From the NCBI RefSeq assembly GCF_013416525.1, contig NZ_JACCEM010000007.1:124001-188000 (forward strand): 64,000 nucleotides of DNA. Reading direction: 5' to 3'. This DNA comes from Parapusillimonas granuli (GTDB lineage Bacteria > Pseudomonadota > Gammaproteobacteria > Burkholderiales > Burkholderiaceae_B). The translations under genes and the position numbers were made by a program. Shown piece by piece: positions 46,822-54,215 of this stretch. The notes beneath the pieces were generated by a model. That model was not told where the DNA came from, did not search any database, and was given only the letters and a program-made list of their open reading frames with translations. Numbering within the stretch: position 1 is the first letter of the stretch; each line of letters starts with the position of its first letter.

Positions 46822-47577
46822 TCAGAGGGAAGGAGCCCAGTTCGGGTTCAGGGTGGCGACTTCGTCGGTGACGATGGCGTCGCAGCCCCAATCCAGAAGT
46901 TCCTTGGCGCGCGGGGCGTCGTTGACGGTCCAGATCGCGAGTGTGAGGCCGGCCGCCTTGACCCGCTCGACCAGGGCTTTTCCAGTGTACTTGTGATTCA
47001 AGTTCAGGCCCAGGCACCGCAGCCGCTCGACGCGCACGAGCCAGTCCTGCGGCACTTCTTTCTCGATCAGCAGCGCGCGAGGAAGCTCGGGCGCGGCTTC
47101 CAGCGCCGCCTGCAAGGCCGTTTCGGAAAACGAGGACAGCAGGGGCGGCAGGGACGCGGCCGCCCAGAGCTCGCGCGCCAGCAGCGCGACCTGCCTGCCG
47201 GTTTCCGCTTCGAGGCCGGGATGCGGCTTGATTTCGATATTGCTGTGTATGCCGTTGGCCAGCGTATAGGCGGCAATGGCGTGCAGCGTGGGAATGGGCT
47301 CGCCAGCATAGGCGGGGGAGTGCCAGCCGCCGAAATCCAGGCGGGAGAGTTCGGCCAGGGTTTTGCCGGCGGCCGGGCCCTGCCCGTTGGAGCTGCGGTC
47401 CACGGTGTCGTCGTGCAGCAGGATGGCGATGCCGTCCCGGCTGAGCTTGACGTCGTATTCCATCATGCGAAAGCCGTGCGCCGCGCCCAGCCGGACGGCG
47501 GCGAGCGTGTTCTCGGGGGCCAGGCGGCCGGCGCCGCGATGGGCGATCAGTTTGGGGTAGGGCCAGGAGCGGGACAT
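46822..47577 (-). CDS. ugpQ: Glycerophosphodiester phosphodiesterase
   Basis: This 251-residue cytosolic enzyme hydrolyses glycerophosphodiesters to glycerol-3-phosphate and an alcohol. GDPD motifs: IAHRGAGRLAPENTLAA (catalytic His), MMEYDVKLSRDGIAILLHDDTVDRS (metal Glu/Asp and second His), NIEIKPHPG (Glu, Lys) and IWTVNDAPRAKELLDWGCDAIVTDEVA. There is no signal peptide, hence UgpQ rather than periplasmic GlpQ. A promoter with TTTTCA and TATAAA lies upstream. The ugp transporter is not adjacent. Confidence 0.92.
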   Translation of the reverse strand: MSRSWPYPKLIAHRGAGRLAPENTLAAVRLGAAHGFRMMEYDVKLSRDGIAILLHDDTVDRSSNGQGPAAGKTLAELSRLDFGGWHSPAYAGEPIPTLHAIAAYTLANGIHSNIEIKPHPGLEAETGRQVALLARELWAAASLPPLLSSFSETALQAALEAAPELPRALLIEKEVPQDWLVRVERLRCLGLNLNHKYTGKALVERVKAAGLTLAIWTVNDAPRAKELLDWGCDAIVTDEVATLNPNWAPSL

Positions 47578-47642
47578 AGGGGCGAGGCGGGTCGTATCGG
47601 TGCGAAGAAGGGCGCGGCACCCTGCGAGGGGCCATGCCGTAT

Positions 47643-47671
47643 TTTATAGCGCCGCCCGGATATCCTGAAAA
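47643..47671 (-). promoter_or_regulatory. Predicted promoter of ugpQ
   Basis: On the minus strand TTTTCA (47666-47671, four of six) and TATAAA (47643-47648, five of six) are separated by 17 bp. Transcription would begin about 59 nt before the ugpQ start. Confidence 0.45.
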
Positions 47672-47697
47672 ATCAGACAGCTGTGGTGGTAAACTCC

Positions 47698-47802
47698 ATG
47701 AAATTTCGTGTTCCACTCGCGTTTTTTGTAATCTTGGCGATTCTTATCGCCTTTTTTGATTCAACCGTCGCGCAGTTCCGTCAAGGGGCTGCGTGTCAGT
47801 GA
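47698..47802 (+). CDS. Possible 34-residue hydrophobic leader peptide before ppiD
   Basis: A short open frame from ATG 47698 to TGA 47800-47802 would encode MKFRVPLAFFVILAILIAF and then a polar tail of 15 residues: a basic N-terminus and one membrane-length hydrophobic stretch. It ends 7 nt before the ppiD start. Arguments for: signal-anchor character and position. Arguments against: its third codon positions are A/T-rich, unlike neighbouring genes; the ribosome site is poor; and a terminator-like hairpin lies inside it. It may be a chance frame in the ppiD leader. Confidence 0.25.
   Translation: MKFRVPLAFFVILAILIAFFDSTVAQFRQGAACQ
47736..47757 (+). terminator. Terminator-like hairpin in the ppiD leader
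   Basis: GGCGAT (47736-47741), loop TCTT, ATCGCC (47746-47751), then TTTTTT. It is oriented to stop plus-strand transcription and lies 52 nt before the ppiD start codon. No gene on this strand ends nearby (the preceding gene, ugpQ, runs leftward), so it would act on the ppiD leader itself. Confidence 0.6.
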
Positions 47803-47809
47803 GCGATTA

Positions 47810-49771
47810 ATGTTCGATTTCATTCGTACGCATCAGCGTTTGATGCAATTGATTCTGCTTGTGCTGATTCTGCCGTCCTTCGTCCTGATCGGCGTCAGCG
47901 GCTACACCAATTATGTGTCCGGCGACCAGGACCTGGTGAAGGTGGGCGATTCGGCGGTGACCCTGCAGGATTTCGACCAGGCGCGCCGCAACCAGCTGCA
48001 GCAATTGCAGCAAAGCAGCCAGGGGGGCTTCGATCCGTCCGTGCTCGACAACCGCGAGGCGCGCAGCGCCTTGCTCGAATCGCTGGTCGACCGGCGCCTG
48101 CTGGTCAACACCGCGACCAAGGAGCGCTTCAGCGTGTCCGACGCCGTCCTGCGCCAGACGATCTCTTCCATGCCCCAGCTGCAGGAAAACGGCCAGTTCT
48201 CGCCCGCGCGCTACAACCAGGTGCTGGCGTCGGTCGGCCTGACCACCCGCGATTTCGAACAGGGGCAGCGCGCCGAACTCGCTCTGGACCGCGTGCTCGG
48301 CCCCGTCGCCCTGACGTCCAGCATCCCGCCGTCGGTGGTGGGCCTGGTCGGGAAATCGCTTACCGAAGAACGCAGCCTGCGGCTTCTGGCGTTTCCCGCC
48401 GAAGACTATGAAAAAGACGTCACGGTCTCGGAAGACGACATCAAGGCATGGTACGAGCAGAACAAGCAAACGCTCGAACTCCCGGAGCAGGTCAACGCGC
48501 AATACGTGCTCTTGAACGAAGCGGCGGCCATGGCGAATCTGCCCGCGATCAGCGAAGAAGACCTGCGGCGCTATTACGAACAGAACAAATCGCGCTATGT
48601 CCAAGCGCCCCGCGTCGACGTCAGCCACATCCAGATCAGCGTCGCCGCCACGGCTTCGGACGAAGAACGCAAGAAGGCGCTCGCCAAGGCCGAGGAAATC
48701 GCGGCCAAGGTGAAGGCCGAACCGGCTTCCTTCGCCGAGGTCGCCAAGGCGGAATCGCAGGACGCCGGCACCGCGAAAGACGGCGGGCGGCTCGGATGGA
48801 TCACCAAGGGCTCCTGGCCGGCCAACCTGGACCAGATCATATTTTCGCTGGGCAAGGGCGATGTCTCCGGCGTCGTCGACGGCCCCGGCGGCTTCCACAT
48901 TTTCCATGCCAATGACGTCCAGGCCGAACAGGGCGAGTCCTTCGAACAGGCCCGCTCCAAGGTCGAGGCCGAAGTGCGCCGCCAGCTGGGCGCCGACCGC
49001 TACGCGGACATGGCCAGCAAGCTCACCGGCCTGGTCTACGACAATCCGGCCAGCCTGCAGCCGGCCGCCGATGCGCTCGGCCTGAAGATCAAGTCCGCCG
49101 CCGGCATCGCCCGCGACCGCCTGCTGTCTTCGGACCAGGTGCCGGCCAACGCGGCGTCCGCCGGCGAGGACGCGGCCATACTCGACGACGTTCGCGTGCG
49201 CCGCGCGCTGTTCTCGACGCAGACGCTGGCCGACAAGCAAAACTCCGGCGTGATCGAAATCTCGCCCGACACCATGATCGCGCTGCGGGTCGAGAAGCTC
49301 ATCCCCGCGCACGTGCCCGAACTGGCCCAGGTCTCGGACCACATCCGCAAGCTGCTGGTCCAGGAACGGGCGCTGGCGGCAAGCCGCAAGGCCGGCGAGG
49401 AAGCCCTGGCCGGCTTCCGGAAAGCCGCCGCGGACGAGGTGCCGGAAAAATTCGGCTCGGTGCTGACCATCAGCCGGATGAATCCTCAAGGCCTGAACAA
49501 ATCCATCACCGACGCGGCCCTGGCGGTCGAGGACGACAAGTTCCCGCAGTATCTGGGGATAAGCGTCCCGCAAGGCTATGTGGTCCTGCGCGTGGAAGGC
49601 GGCAAGGCGGGAGACCTCGACGAGCCGATGCGCGAGACCTTGTCGGCGCAGCTGGCCCAGGCCTGGGGCAAGGCGGAAGAGCAGGCCGTGCTGCGCGAAA
49701 TGAAGGTGCAGGCCAAGGTGACGATGCTGCCGGAGGCGGAAGAGGCCTTGTCCGGCGAAAAGGCCGAATAG
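47810..49771 (+). CDS. ppiD: Periplasmic folding chaperone PpiD (SurA-N/parvulin)
   Basis: This 653-residue protein is anchored by an N-terminal membrane helix (about residues 12-34: LMQLILLVLILPSFVLIGVSG) with the bulk in the periplasm. It has a SurA-like chaperone domain (about 35-170 and 400-600) and a central parvulin-type domain (about 262-360, VDVSHIQISV to GGFHIFHANDV), containing LGWITKGSWPANLDQIIFSL. PpiD works at the Sec translocon exit with YfgM. ATG 47810 is chosen over an earlier in-frame start at 47756. hupB and lon, its usual neighbours, are absent here. Confidence 0.93.
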   Translation: MFDFIRTHQRLMQLILLVLILPSFVLIGVSGYTNYVSGDQDLVKVGDSAVTLQDFDQARRNQLQQLQQSSQGGFDPSVLDNREARSALLESLVDRRLLVNTATKERFSVSDAVLRQTISSMPQLQENGQFSPARYNQVLASVGLTTRDFEQGQRAELALDRVLGPVALTSSIPPSVVGLVGKSLTEERSLRLLAFPAEDYEKDVTVSEDDIKAWYEQNKQTLELPEQVNAQYVLLNEAAAMANLPAISEEDLRRYYEQNKSRYVQAPRVDVSHIQISVAATASDEERKKALAKAEEIAAKVKAEPASFAEVAKAESQDAGTAKDGGRLGWITKGSWPANLDQIIFSLGKGDVSGVVDGPGGFHIFHANDVQAEQGESFEQARSKVEAEVRRQLGADRYADMASKLTGLVYDNPASLQPAADALGLKIKSAAGIARDRLLSSDQVPANAASAGEDAAILDDVRVRRALFSTQTLADKQNSGVIEISPDTMIALRVEKLIPAHVPELAQVSDHIRKLLVQERALAASRKAGEEALAGFRKAAADEVPEKFGSVLTISRMNPQGLNKSITDAALAVEDDKFPQYLGISVPQGYVVLRVEGGKAGDLDEPMRETLSAQLAQAWGKAEEQAVLREMKVQAKVTMLPEAEEALSGEKAE

Positions 49772-49843
49772 CGGTCGCTGCGGCCTCGATCCCGCCGCAC
49801 GAGGCGGCTGCCGCCGCGGGCCGCGGAGCGATATCGATCCGAG

Positions 49844-49864
49844 CCGGGCGGCCAGGCCGCCCGG
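49844..49864. terminator. GC-rich perfect hairpin between convergent ppiD and tesA
   Basis: CCGGGCGGCC and GGCCGCCCGG are 10-bp perfect inverted arms around one central A, positioned 72 nt after the ppiD stop and 3 nt after the tesA stop on the other strand. No T-tract; probably a shared, Rho-assisted end. Confidence 0.4.
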
Positions 49865-49867
49865 GCC

Positions 49868-50512
49868 TCATCGCGCCAGCATGGGGCCCAGTTTCTTCCA
49901 GACGTTGTCCGCCAATATGGCTTGCGCCGCTTCGTTCGGATGAATGCCGTCGGCCTGGAACAGTTCCATGTTGGCGGCCATGCCTTCCAGCAGGAAGGGC
50001 ACCAGCTCCACGCCGTGCCGTGCGGCCAGTTCGGAAAAAAGCCGCTGGAACTGTTCGGTGTACGCGCGCCCGTAGTTGGGGGGAATCTGCATCCCCACCA
50101 GCAGGACTTCGGCGTTGCGGCTTCTGGCCTGTTCTATCATCGCGCTCAGGTTGTCGCGGGTGGCGGCCAGGGCAAGGCCCCGCAAGGCGTCGTTGCTGCC
50201 CAGTTCAATGATGACCACCCGGGGCTGGTGGGTGGACAGGGCCGCCGGCAGGCGCGCCCGCCCGCCGCTCGTGGTGTCGCCGCTGATGCTGCTGTTGAGT
50301 ATCTGGTATCCTGGCGCCTCGGTCCGCAGACGGTCGGCGATCAGCTTCACCCATCCGGTGTCGCGCCGCAAGCCGTATTCGGCCGATAAACTGTCGCCTA
50401 TGACCAGTATGGCGCTCCGGGCTTCGGCCGGCGGGTCGGCAGGCTGGGAGTCCGCCGCCACGATCTGAGAACAGCACAGCGCAATCGCTGCCAAACATCC
50501 ACGTATCCACAT
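49868..50512 (-). CDS. tesA: SGNH-family esterase/lysophospholipase (TesA-like)
   Basis: This 214-residue periplasmic hydrolase has a signal peptide ending about residue 20 (SQIVA-ADSQ). GDSL blocks: ILVIGDSLSAEYG (nucleophile Ser), SISGDTTSGG (oxyanion Gly), IELGSNDALRG (Asn) and DGIHPNEAAQ (catalytic Asp and His). E. coli TesA has thioesterase, protease-like and lysophospholipase activity. Its start codon overlaps that of ybbA on the other strand by 2 nt. The tesA/ybbA divergent pairing is also that of E. coli. Confidence 0.93.
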   Translation of the reverse strand: MWIRGCLAAIALCCSQIVAADSQPADPPAEARSAILVIGDSLSAEYGLRRDTGWVKLIADRLRTEAPGYQILNSSISGDTTSGGRARLPAALSTHQPRVVIIELGSNDALRGLALAATRDNLSAMIEQARSRNAEVLLVGMQIPPNYGRAYTEQFQRLFSELAARHGVELVPFLLEGMAANMELFQADGIHPNEAAQAILADNVWKKLGPMLAR

Positions 50513-51179
50513 GAGTCAGCCAAATTCCATTGAAGTCAGACAGTTGTGCCAGAGGGTTTCGGATTCCGCCGGCCATTTGGATATTTTAGACAATGTCAGT
50601 TTCACGGTGGCCGATGGGGACGCATTGGCGATCACGGGCAGTTCCGGGTCCGGCAAGTCGACGCTGCTCGGCTTGATGGCGGGGCTGGACGTCCCGACTT
50701 CGGGCCAGGTGCTGCTGCTCGGGCATGATCTGTTCGCCTGCGACGAAGAGCAGCGGGCCGCGCTGCGCGCGGCGCACGTGGGTTTCGTGTTCCAGTCTTT
50801 TCAGCTTCTGCCGAACCTGACGGCGCTGGAAAACGTGATGCTGCCGCTGGAGCTAGCCGGCCGGCCGGCGCGGGAAGAGGCGACGGCGATGCTGGAGCGG
50901 GTGGGCCTGAAGGATCGCCTGCACCATTATCCCCGCACCTTGTCGGGCGGCGAACAGCAGCGCGTATCGCTTGCGCGGGCTTTCGTGATGAAGCCGCGGC
51001 TCCTGTTCGCGGACGAGCCCACGGGCAGCCTGGATACGCAGAATGGCGAGAAGATCATCGATTTGATGTTCGAGCTGCATCGGGAGCAGAACACGACGCT
51101 GGTCCTGGTGACGCACGACCCGCAGCTCGCGGCGCGCTGCACGCGCGAGATCCGCTTGTCGGGGGGCAAGATGGTGTGA
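50511..51179 (+). CDS. ybbA: ABC transporter ATPase (YbbA/LolD-like)
   Basis: This 222-residue ATPase has Walker A GSSGSGKST (about 44-52), Q-loop FVFQSFQLLPNL, signature TLSGGEQQRVSLARA, Walker B LLFADEPTGSLD and His-loop VTHDPQ. It is of the MacB/LolD type that works with FtsX-like permeases. In E. coli ybbA is followed by the permease gene ybbP; here the next gene is a convergent TRAP permease, so the partner is missing locally. Start ATG 50511 overlaps the divergent tesA start. Confidence 0.9.
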   Translation: MSQPNSIEVRQLCQRVSDSAGHLDILDNVSFTVADGDALAITGSSGSGKSTLLGLMAGLDVPTSGQVLLLGHDLFACDEEQRAALRAAHVGFVFQSFQLLPNLTALENVMLPLELAGRPAREEATAMLERVGLKDRLHHYPRTLSGGEQQRVSLARAFVMKPRLLFADEPTGSLDTQNGEKIIDLMFELHREQNTTLVLVTHDPQLAARCTREIRLSGGKMV

Positions 51180-51225
51180 TGGAAGGCCGGCCGAGACGGG
51201 CGGCCAGCGCCGCGCGGGCCGCTTT

Positions 51226-52527
51226 CTATGGAGCCATCCGGGTCGGCATCCAGGTGGCGAGTTCCGGCACCGCGTAGATGATCAGCACGCCGGCGATCAT
51301 CAGCAGGAACATGGGGAACGACACCCGGGCCAGATAGGGCAGTTCTTTCTTGGTCATGCCCGCCAGCACGAAGAGGTTGAAGCCCACGGGCGGGGTGATC
51401 TGGGCCATTTCGATGGTGAACACCAGGAAAATGCCGAACCATATCAGGTCGATGCCGGCCGCGTTGACGGTGGGCAGCAGCACGCCCATGGTGAGGACCA
51501 CGATGGAGATGCCGTCGAGGAAGCAGCCCAGGATGATGAAGAACACCATCAGGGCCATGATCAGCCCGAACTGCGACAGGCCCAGCGACGTGATCCATTC
51601 GGCCAGGGCGCGGGGCAGGCCGATGTAGCCCATGGACAACGTCAGGAATTGCGCGCCGGCCAGGATGAGGCCGATCATGCAATAGAGGCGCGTGGCACCC
51701 ATCAGGGATTCCTTGAACACCGGCCAGTTCAGGGAGCCCTGGGCGGCCGATACGATCAGGGCGCCGACCACGCCCACCGCGGCGGCTTCGGTCGCGGTGG
51801 CGAAGCCGGTGTAGATGGTGCCCAGGACCACGGCGATCAGCAGGACCACGGGAATCAAATGGCGGGACTGGTAGAGCTTGCGGCTGAAGCTCATGCGCTC
51901 GTCGGCGTGCGGGATGCGGTCGGGGTGCAGCAGCGCCCAGACGGCGATGTAGCCCATGAACAGCAGGGCAAGGAGTATGCCGGGCAGGATGCCGGCGATG
52001 AAGAGCTTGGAGATCGAGACGTCGGCGGCCACGCCGTAGACGATCATGATGATGGACGGCGGGATCAGCAGCCCGAGGGTGCCCGCGCCGGCCAGCGTGC
52101 CGATGATCTGGTCTTGCGGATAGCCGCGGCGCGTGAGTTCGGGTATGGTCATTTTCCCGATGGTCGCGCAGGTGGCGGCCGACGAGCCCGACACCGCGGC
52201 GAATATGGCGCAGCCCACGACGTTGGTATGGAGCAGCCGGCCGGGGATGCGGTCCAGCCAGGGCGCCAGGCCTTTGAACAGGTCTTGCGACAGGCGCGAG
52301 CGGAAGAGGATTTCGCCCATCCACAGGAAGAGCGGCAGGGCGGTGAGGGTCCAGCTGGACGACGCGCCCCAGATGGTGATCGCCATGGCGTCGCCGGCGG
52401 GGCGGCTGGAGAACAGTTCCATGCCCAGCCAGGCGGTGCCGGCCAGGGTCAGGCCGACCCAGACGCCGCAAGCCAGGAAACCGAAGATGGAGACGACGAG
52501 CAGCGTGATGACCAGTGCTTCATTCAT
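51226..52527 (-). CDS. dctM: TRAP transporter large permease (DctM)
   Basis: This 433-residue membrane protein has 12 or so hydrophobic segments and is the sodium-coupled transport subunit. Family markers: FAAVSGSSAATCATIGKMTIPEL (inner helical hairpin), GTLAGAGTLGLLIPPSIIMIVYG, FATATEAAAVGVVGAL, and ITPPVGFNLFVLAGM. It overlaps the dctQ stop by 8 nt. Together with the small subunit and the receptor it forms an importer transcribed away from the 5-oxoprolinase gene. The likely substrate from context is pyroglutamate. Confidence 0.92.
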   Translation of the reverse strand: MNEALVITLLVVSIFGFLACGVWVGLTLAGTAWLGMELFSSRPAGDAMAITIWGASSSWTLTALPLFLWMGEILFRSRLSQDLFKGLAPWLDRIPGRLLHTNVVGCAIFAAVSGSSAATCATIGKMTIPELTRRGYPQDQIIGTLAGAGTLGLLIPPSIIMIVYGVAADVSISKLFIAGILPGILLALLFMGYIAVWALLHPDRIPHADERMSFSRKLYQSRHLIPVVLLIAVVLGTIYTGFATATEAAAVGVVGALIVSAAQGSLNWPVFKESLMGATRLYCMIGLILAGAQFLTLSMGYIGLPRALAEWITSLGLSQFGLIMALMVFFIILGCFLDGISIVVLTMGVLLPTVNAAGIDLIWFGIFLVFTIEMAQITPPVGFNLFVLAGMTKKELPYLARVSFPMFLLMIAGVLIIYAVPELATWMPTRMAP

Positions 52528-53026
52528 AGTGGGTTTCTTCGCTCTGGGATTCGGGCTTGCCCTGGAATCGCCTCAGGGTTTCGTCGATGACGGCGATGAA
52601 GAAGATGACGGTGCCGACGGCCATGGTCAGCTGCGGAATCCAGAGCGGCGTGGCGTCGTCGCTGGTGGAGATGTCGTTGTAGGCGTAGGAATCGAGCACC
52701 AGCTTGATGCTGAACCAGCACAGGTTGCCGGCGATGACGCAGGCCACCAGCAGCGCGAAGATGTCCAGCCGCAGGCCGCCCTTGGCGGGCAGCGCCGACA
52801 GCACCAGGGTGACCCGGATGTGCTCGCCGCTCTTGAACGTGTGCGCCAGGGCCAGGAAGCCCGCGGCGGCCATGGAATAGCCGGCGTAGGCGTCCAGGCC
52901 GCCGATGTGCACGCCCAGCTGCCGGGTGGCGATGGACAGGACCACCGCCACGAGCACGCCCACCGTGAAGACGGCCGCGAGCCCGCCCGACACCCGGTAC
53001 AGTGTATCGAGGAAGGAGCGCAGCAT
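52520..53026 (-). CDS. dctQ: TRAP transporter small permease (DctQ)
   Basis: This 168-residue protein has four predicted membrane helices (about 10-32, 47-66, 88-108, 130-150) and the DctQ pattern of short charged loops (RQLGVHIGGLDAYAGYSMAAAGFLALAHTFKSGEHIRV). It binds the large permease and helps dock the receptor. Starts 2 nt after the dctP stop; overlaps dctM by 8 nt. Confidence 0.9.
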   Translation of the reverse strand: MLRSFLDTLYRVSGGLAAVFTVGVLVAVVLSIATRQLGVHIGGLDAYAGYSMAAAGFLALAHTFKSGEHIRVTLVLSALPAKGGLRLDIFALLVACVIAGNLCWFSIKLVLDSYAYNDISTSDDATPLWIPQLTMAVGTVIFFIAVIDETLRRFQGKPESQSEETHYE

Positions 53027-53028
53027 GT

Positions 53029-54006
53029 TTACTTGGCGGCGCGGTAGTCGTCGATGATCTTCTGGCCGTCAGGCCCGGCCCGCTTGATCCATTCCGCAAG
53101 CATGGTCTCGCCGACCTTGTCCAGGCCCTTCATGAGTTCGTCGCTGGGCTTGACGATGGTCATGCCGTTCTTGGCGAGCTGGTCCAGGTACCACTGGGTT
53201 TTCTCGCGGGACAAGGCCCAGCCGGCTTTCTCGGCTTTTTCGCCGGCCTGCAGCAGGGCCTTCCGGCTTTTTTCGCTGAGCTGGTCGAACGCCTTCTTGT
53301 TCACGATGACGGCGTTCTTGGGCAGCCAGGCCTGCGTGTCGTAGAACTTCTTGATGTATTCGTAGGTCTTGGTGTCCCAGCCGGTGGACCCGGAAGTCAT
53401 GAACGCATCCACCACGCCCGTGGCCATGGCTTGCGACAGCTCCGACTGCTGGATGGTGACCGGCTGCGCGCCGACCAGTTCGGCGATGCGGGCCGTGACG
53501 GGGCTGTAGGCGCGCCATTTCACGCCTTTCAGGTCCTCGACCTTGTTGATGTCCTTATTGGCGAAAATGCCTTGCGGCGGCCAGGCCACCGAATACAGGA
53601 CCATCATGCCCTGCGAGGCCAGCTTCTTGTTTAGGGGCTCTTTCTGGGCCTGGTAGAGCTTCCAGGCGGCGTCGTAGCCGGTGGCCAGGAAGGGCAGGCC
53701 GTCGAGCGCGTAGATGGGGTCTTCGTTGGCGAAGTTGGTCAGCAGGATTTCGCCGATCTGGGCCTGGTTGCCCTGCACCGCGCGCTTGATTTCGGGCGCC
53801 TTGTACAGCGAGGCATTGTTGTGCAGCGTGATGTCGAGTTCGCCGCCTGACAGCTCCTTGACGTCCTTGACGAATTGCTCGAGCGTCTGGGTGTGGAGAT
53901 TCGATGCGGGATAGGCGCTGGGCAGGTCCCATTTGGTGGCGGCCTGAACATTGAGGACGAATGCCGCAGCGCCGGTGGCTGTCAGCAAGGCGAACGTTTT
54001 TTTCAT
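53029..54006 (-). CDS. dctP: TRAP transporter periplasmic receptor (DctP)
   Basis: This 325-residue receptor has a signal peptide ending at about residue 22 (VLNVQA-ATKWD). DctP motifs: YPASNLHTQTLEQFVKDVKELSGG, GLPFLATGYDAAWKLY, LKGVKWRAYSPVTARIAELVGAQPVTIQQSELSQAMATGVVDAF and FYDTQAWLPKNAVIVNKKAFDQL. Arg in KWRAYSP is the carboxylate-binding residue of the family. AAGGAT is upstream of ATG 54006. The divergent oxoprolinase suggests that the ligand is pyroglutamate, as described for Bordetella DctP6/DctP7 receptors. Confidence 0.9.
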   Translation of the reverse strand: MKKTFALLTATGAAAFVLNVQAATKWDLPSAYPASNLHTQTLEQFVKDVKELSGGELDITLHNNASLYKAPEIKRAVQGNQAQIGEILLTNFANEDPIYALDGLPFLATGYDAAWKLYQAQKEPLNKKLASQGMMVLYSVAWPPQGIFANKDINKVEDLKGVKWRAYSPVTARIAELVGAQPVTIQQSELSQAMATGVVDAFMTSGSTGWDTKTYEYIKKFYDTQAWLPKNAVIVNKKAFDQLSEKSRKALLQAGEKAEKAGWALSREKTQWYLDQLAKNGMTIVKPSDELMKGLDKVGETMLAEWIKRAGPDGQKIIDDYRAAK

Positions 54007-54122
54007 TGGAATATCCTTAGGTTGACAATACGCACGGGAATGCAGTGGTCGACCGATTGTAGTGTGCCGGCTCGCGCATTCCTTGCCGCCGGCATCAATT
54101 TAGGGGTTATTCCTAGGGCCGT

Positions 54123-54152
54123 TTGATCTGCGGCGGCGTCTTGGGTTTTAAT
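54123..54152 (+). promoter_or_regulatory. Predicted promoter of the 5-oxoprolinase gene
   Basis: TTGATC (54123-54128, four of six) and TTTAAT (54147-54152, five of six) are 18 bp apart, with a predicted start about 57 nt before the gene. An upstream TAGG/CCTA inverted half-site pair (54102-54117) could be an operator. The remaining 209-bp divergent gap shows no gene. Confidence 0.4.
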
Positions 54153-54215
54153 CGTTGCGCGCGCCGCTACCGGACGACGCGTCACGGCATTTCCGGGTGT
54201 AAGGGGTAAACGAGC

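Noticed and set aside
47640-47810. tRNA gene upstream of ppiD
   Set aside because: No cloverleaf, T-loop or anticodon arm can be formed; only a small terminator-like hairpin is present.
51200-51225. Intrinsic terminator between ybbA and dctM
   Set aside because: GCGGCC/GGCCGC arms are separated by 11 nt and followed only by TTTCT; too weak to call.
54020-54030. TTGACA as a plus-strand promoter element before oplA
   Set aside because: It is a perfect -35 hexamer but no -10 hexamer follows at 16-18 bp.
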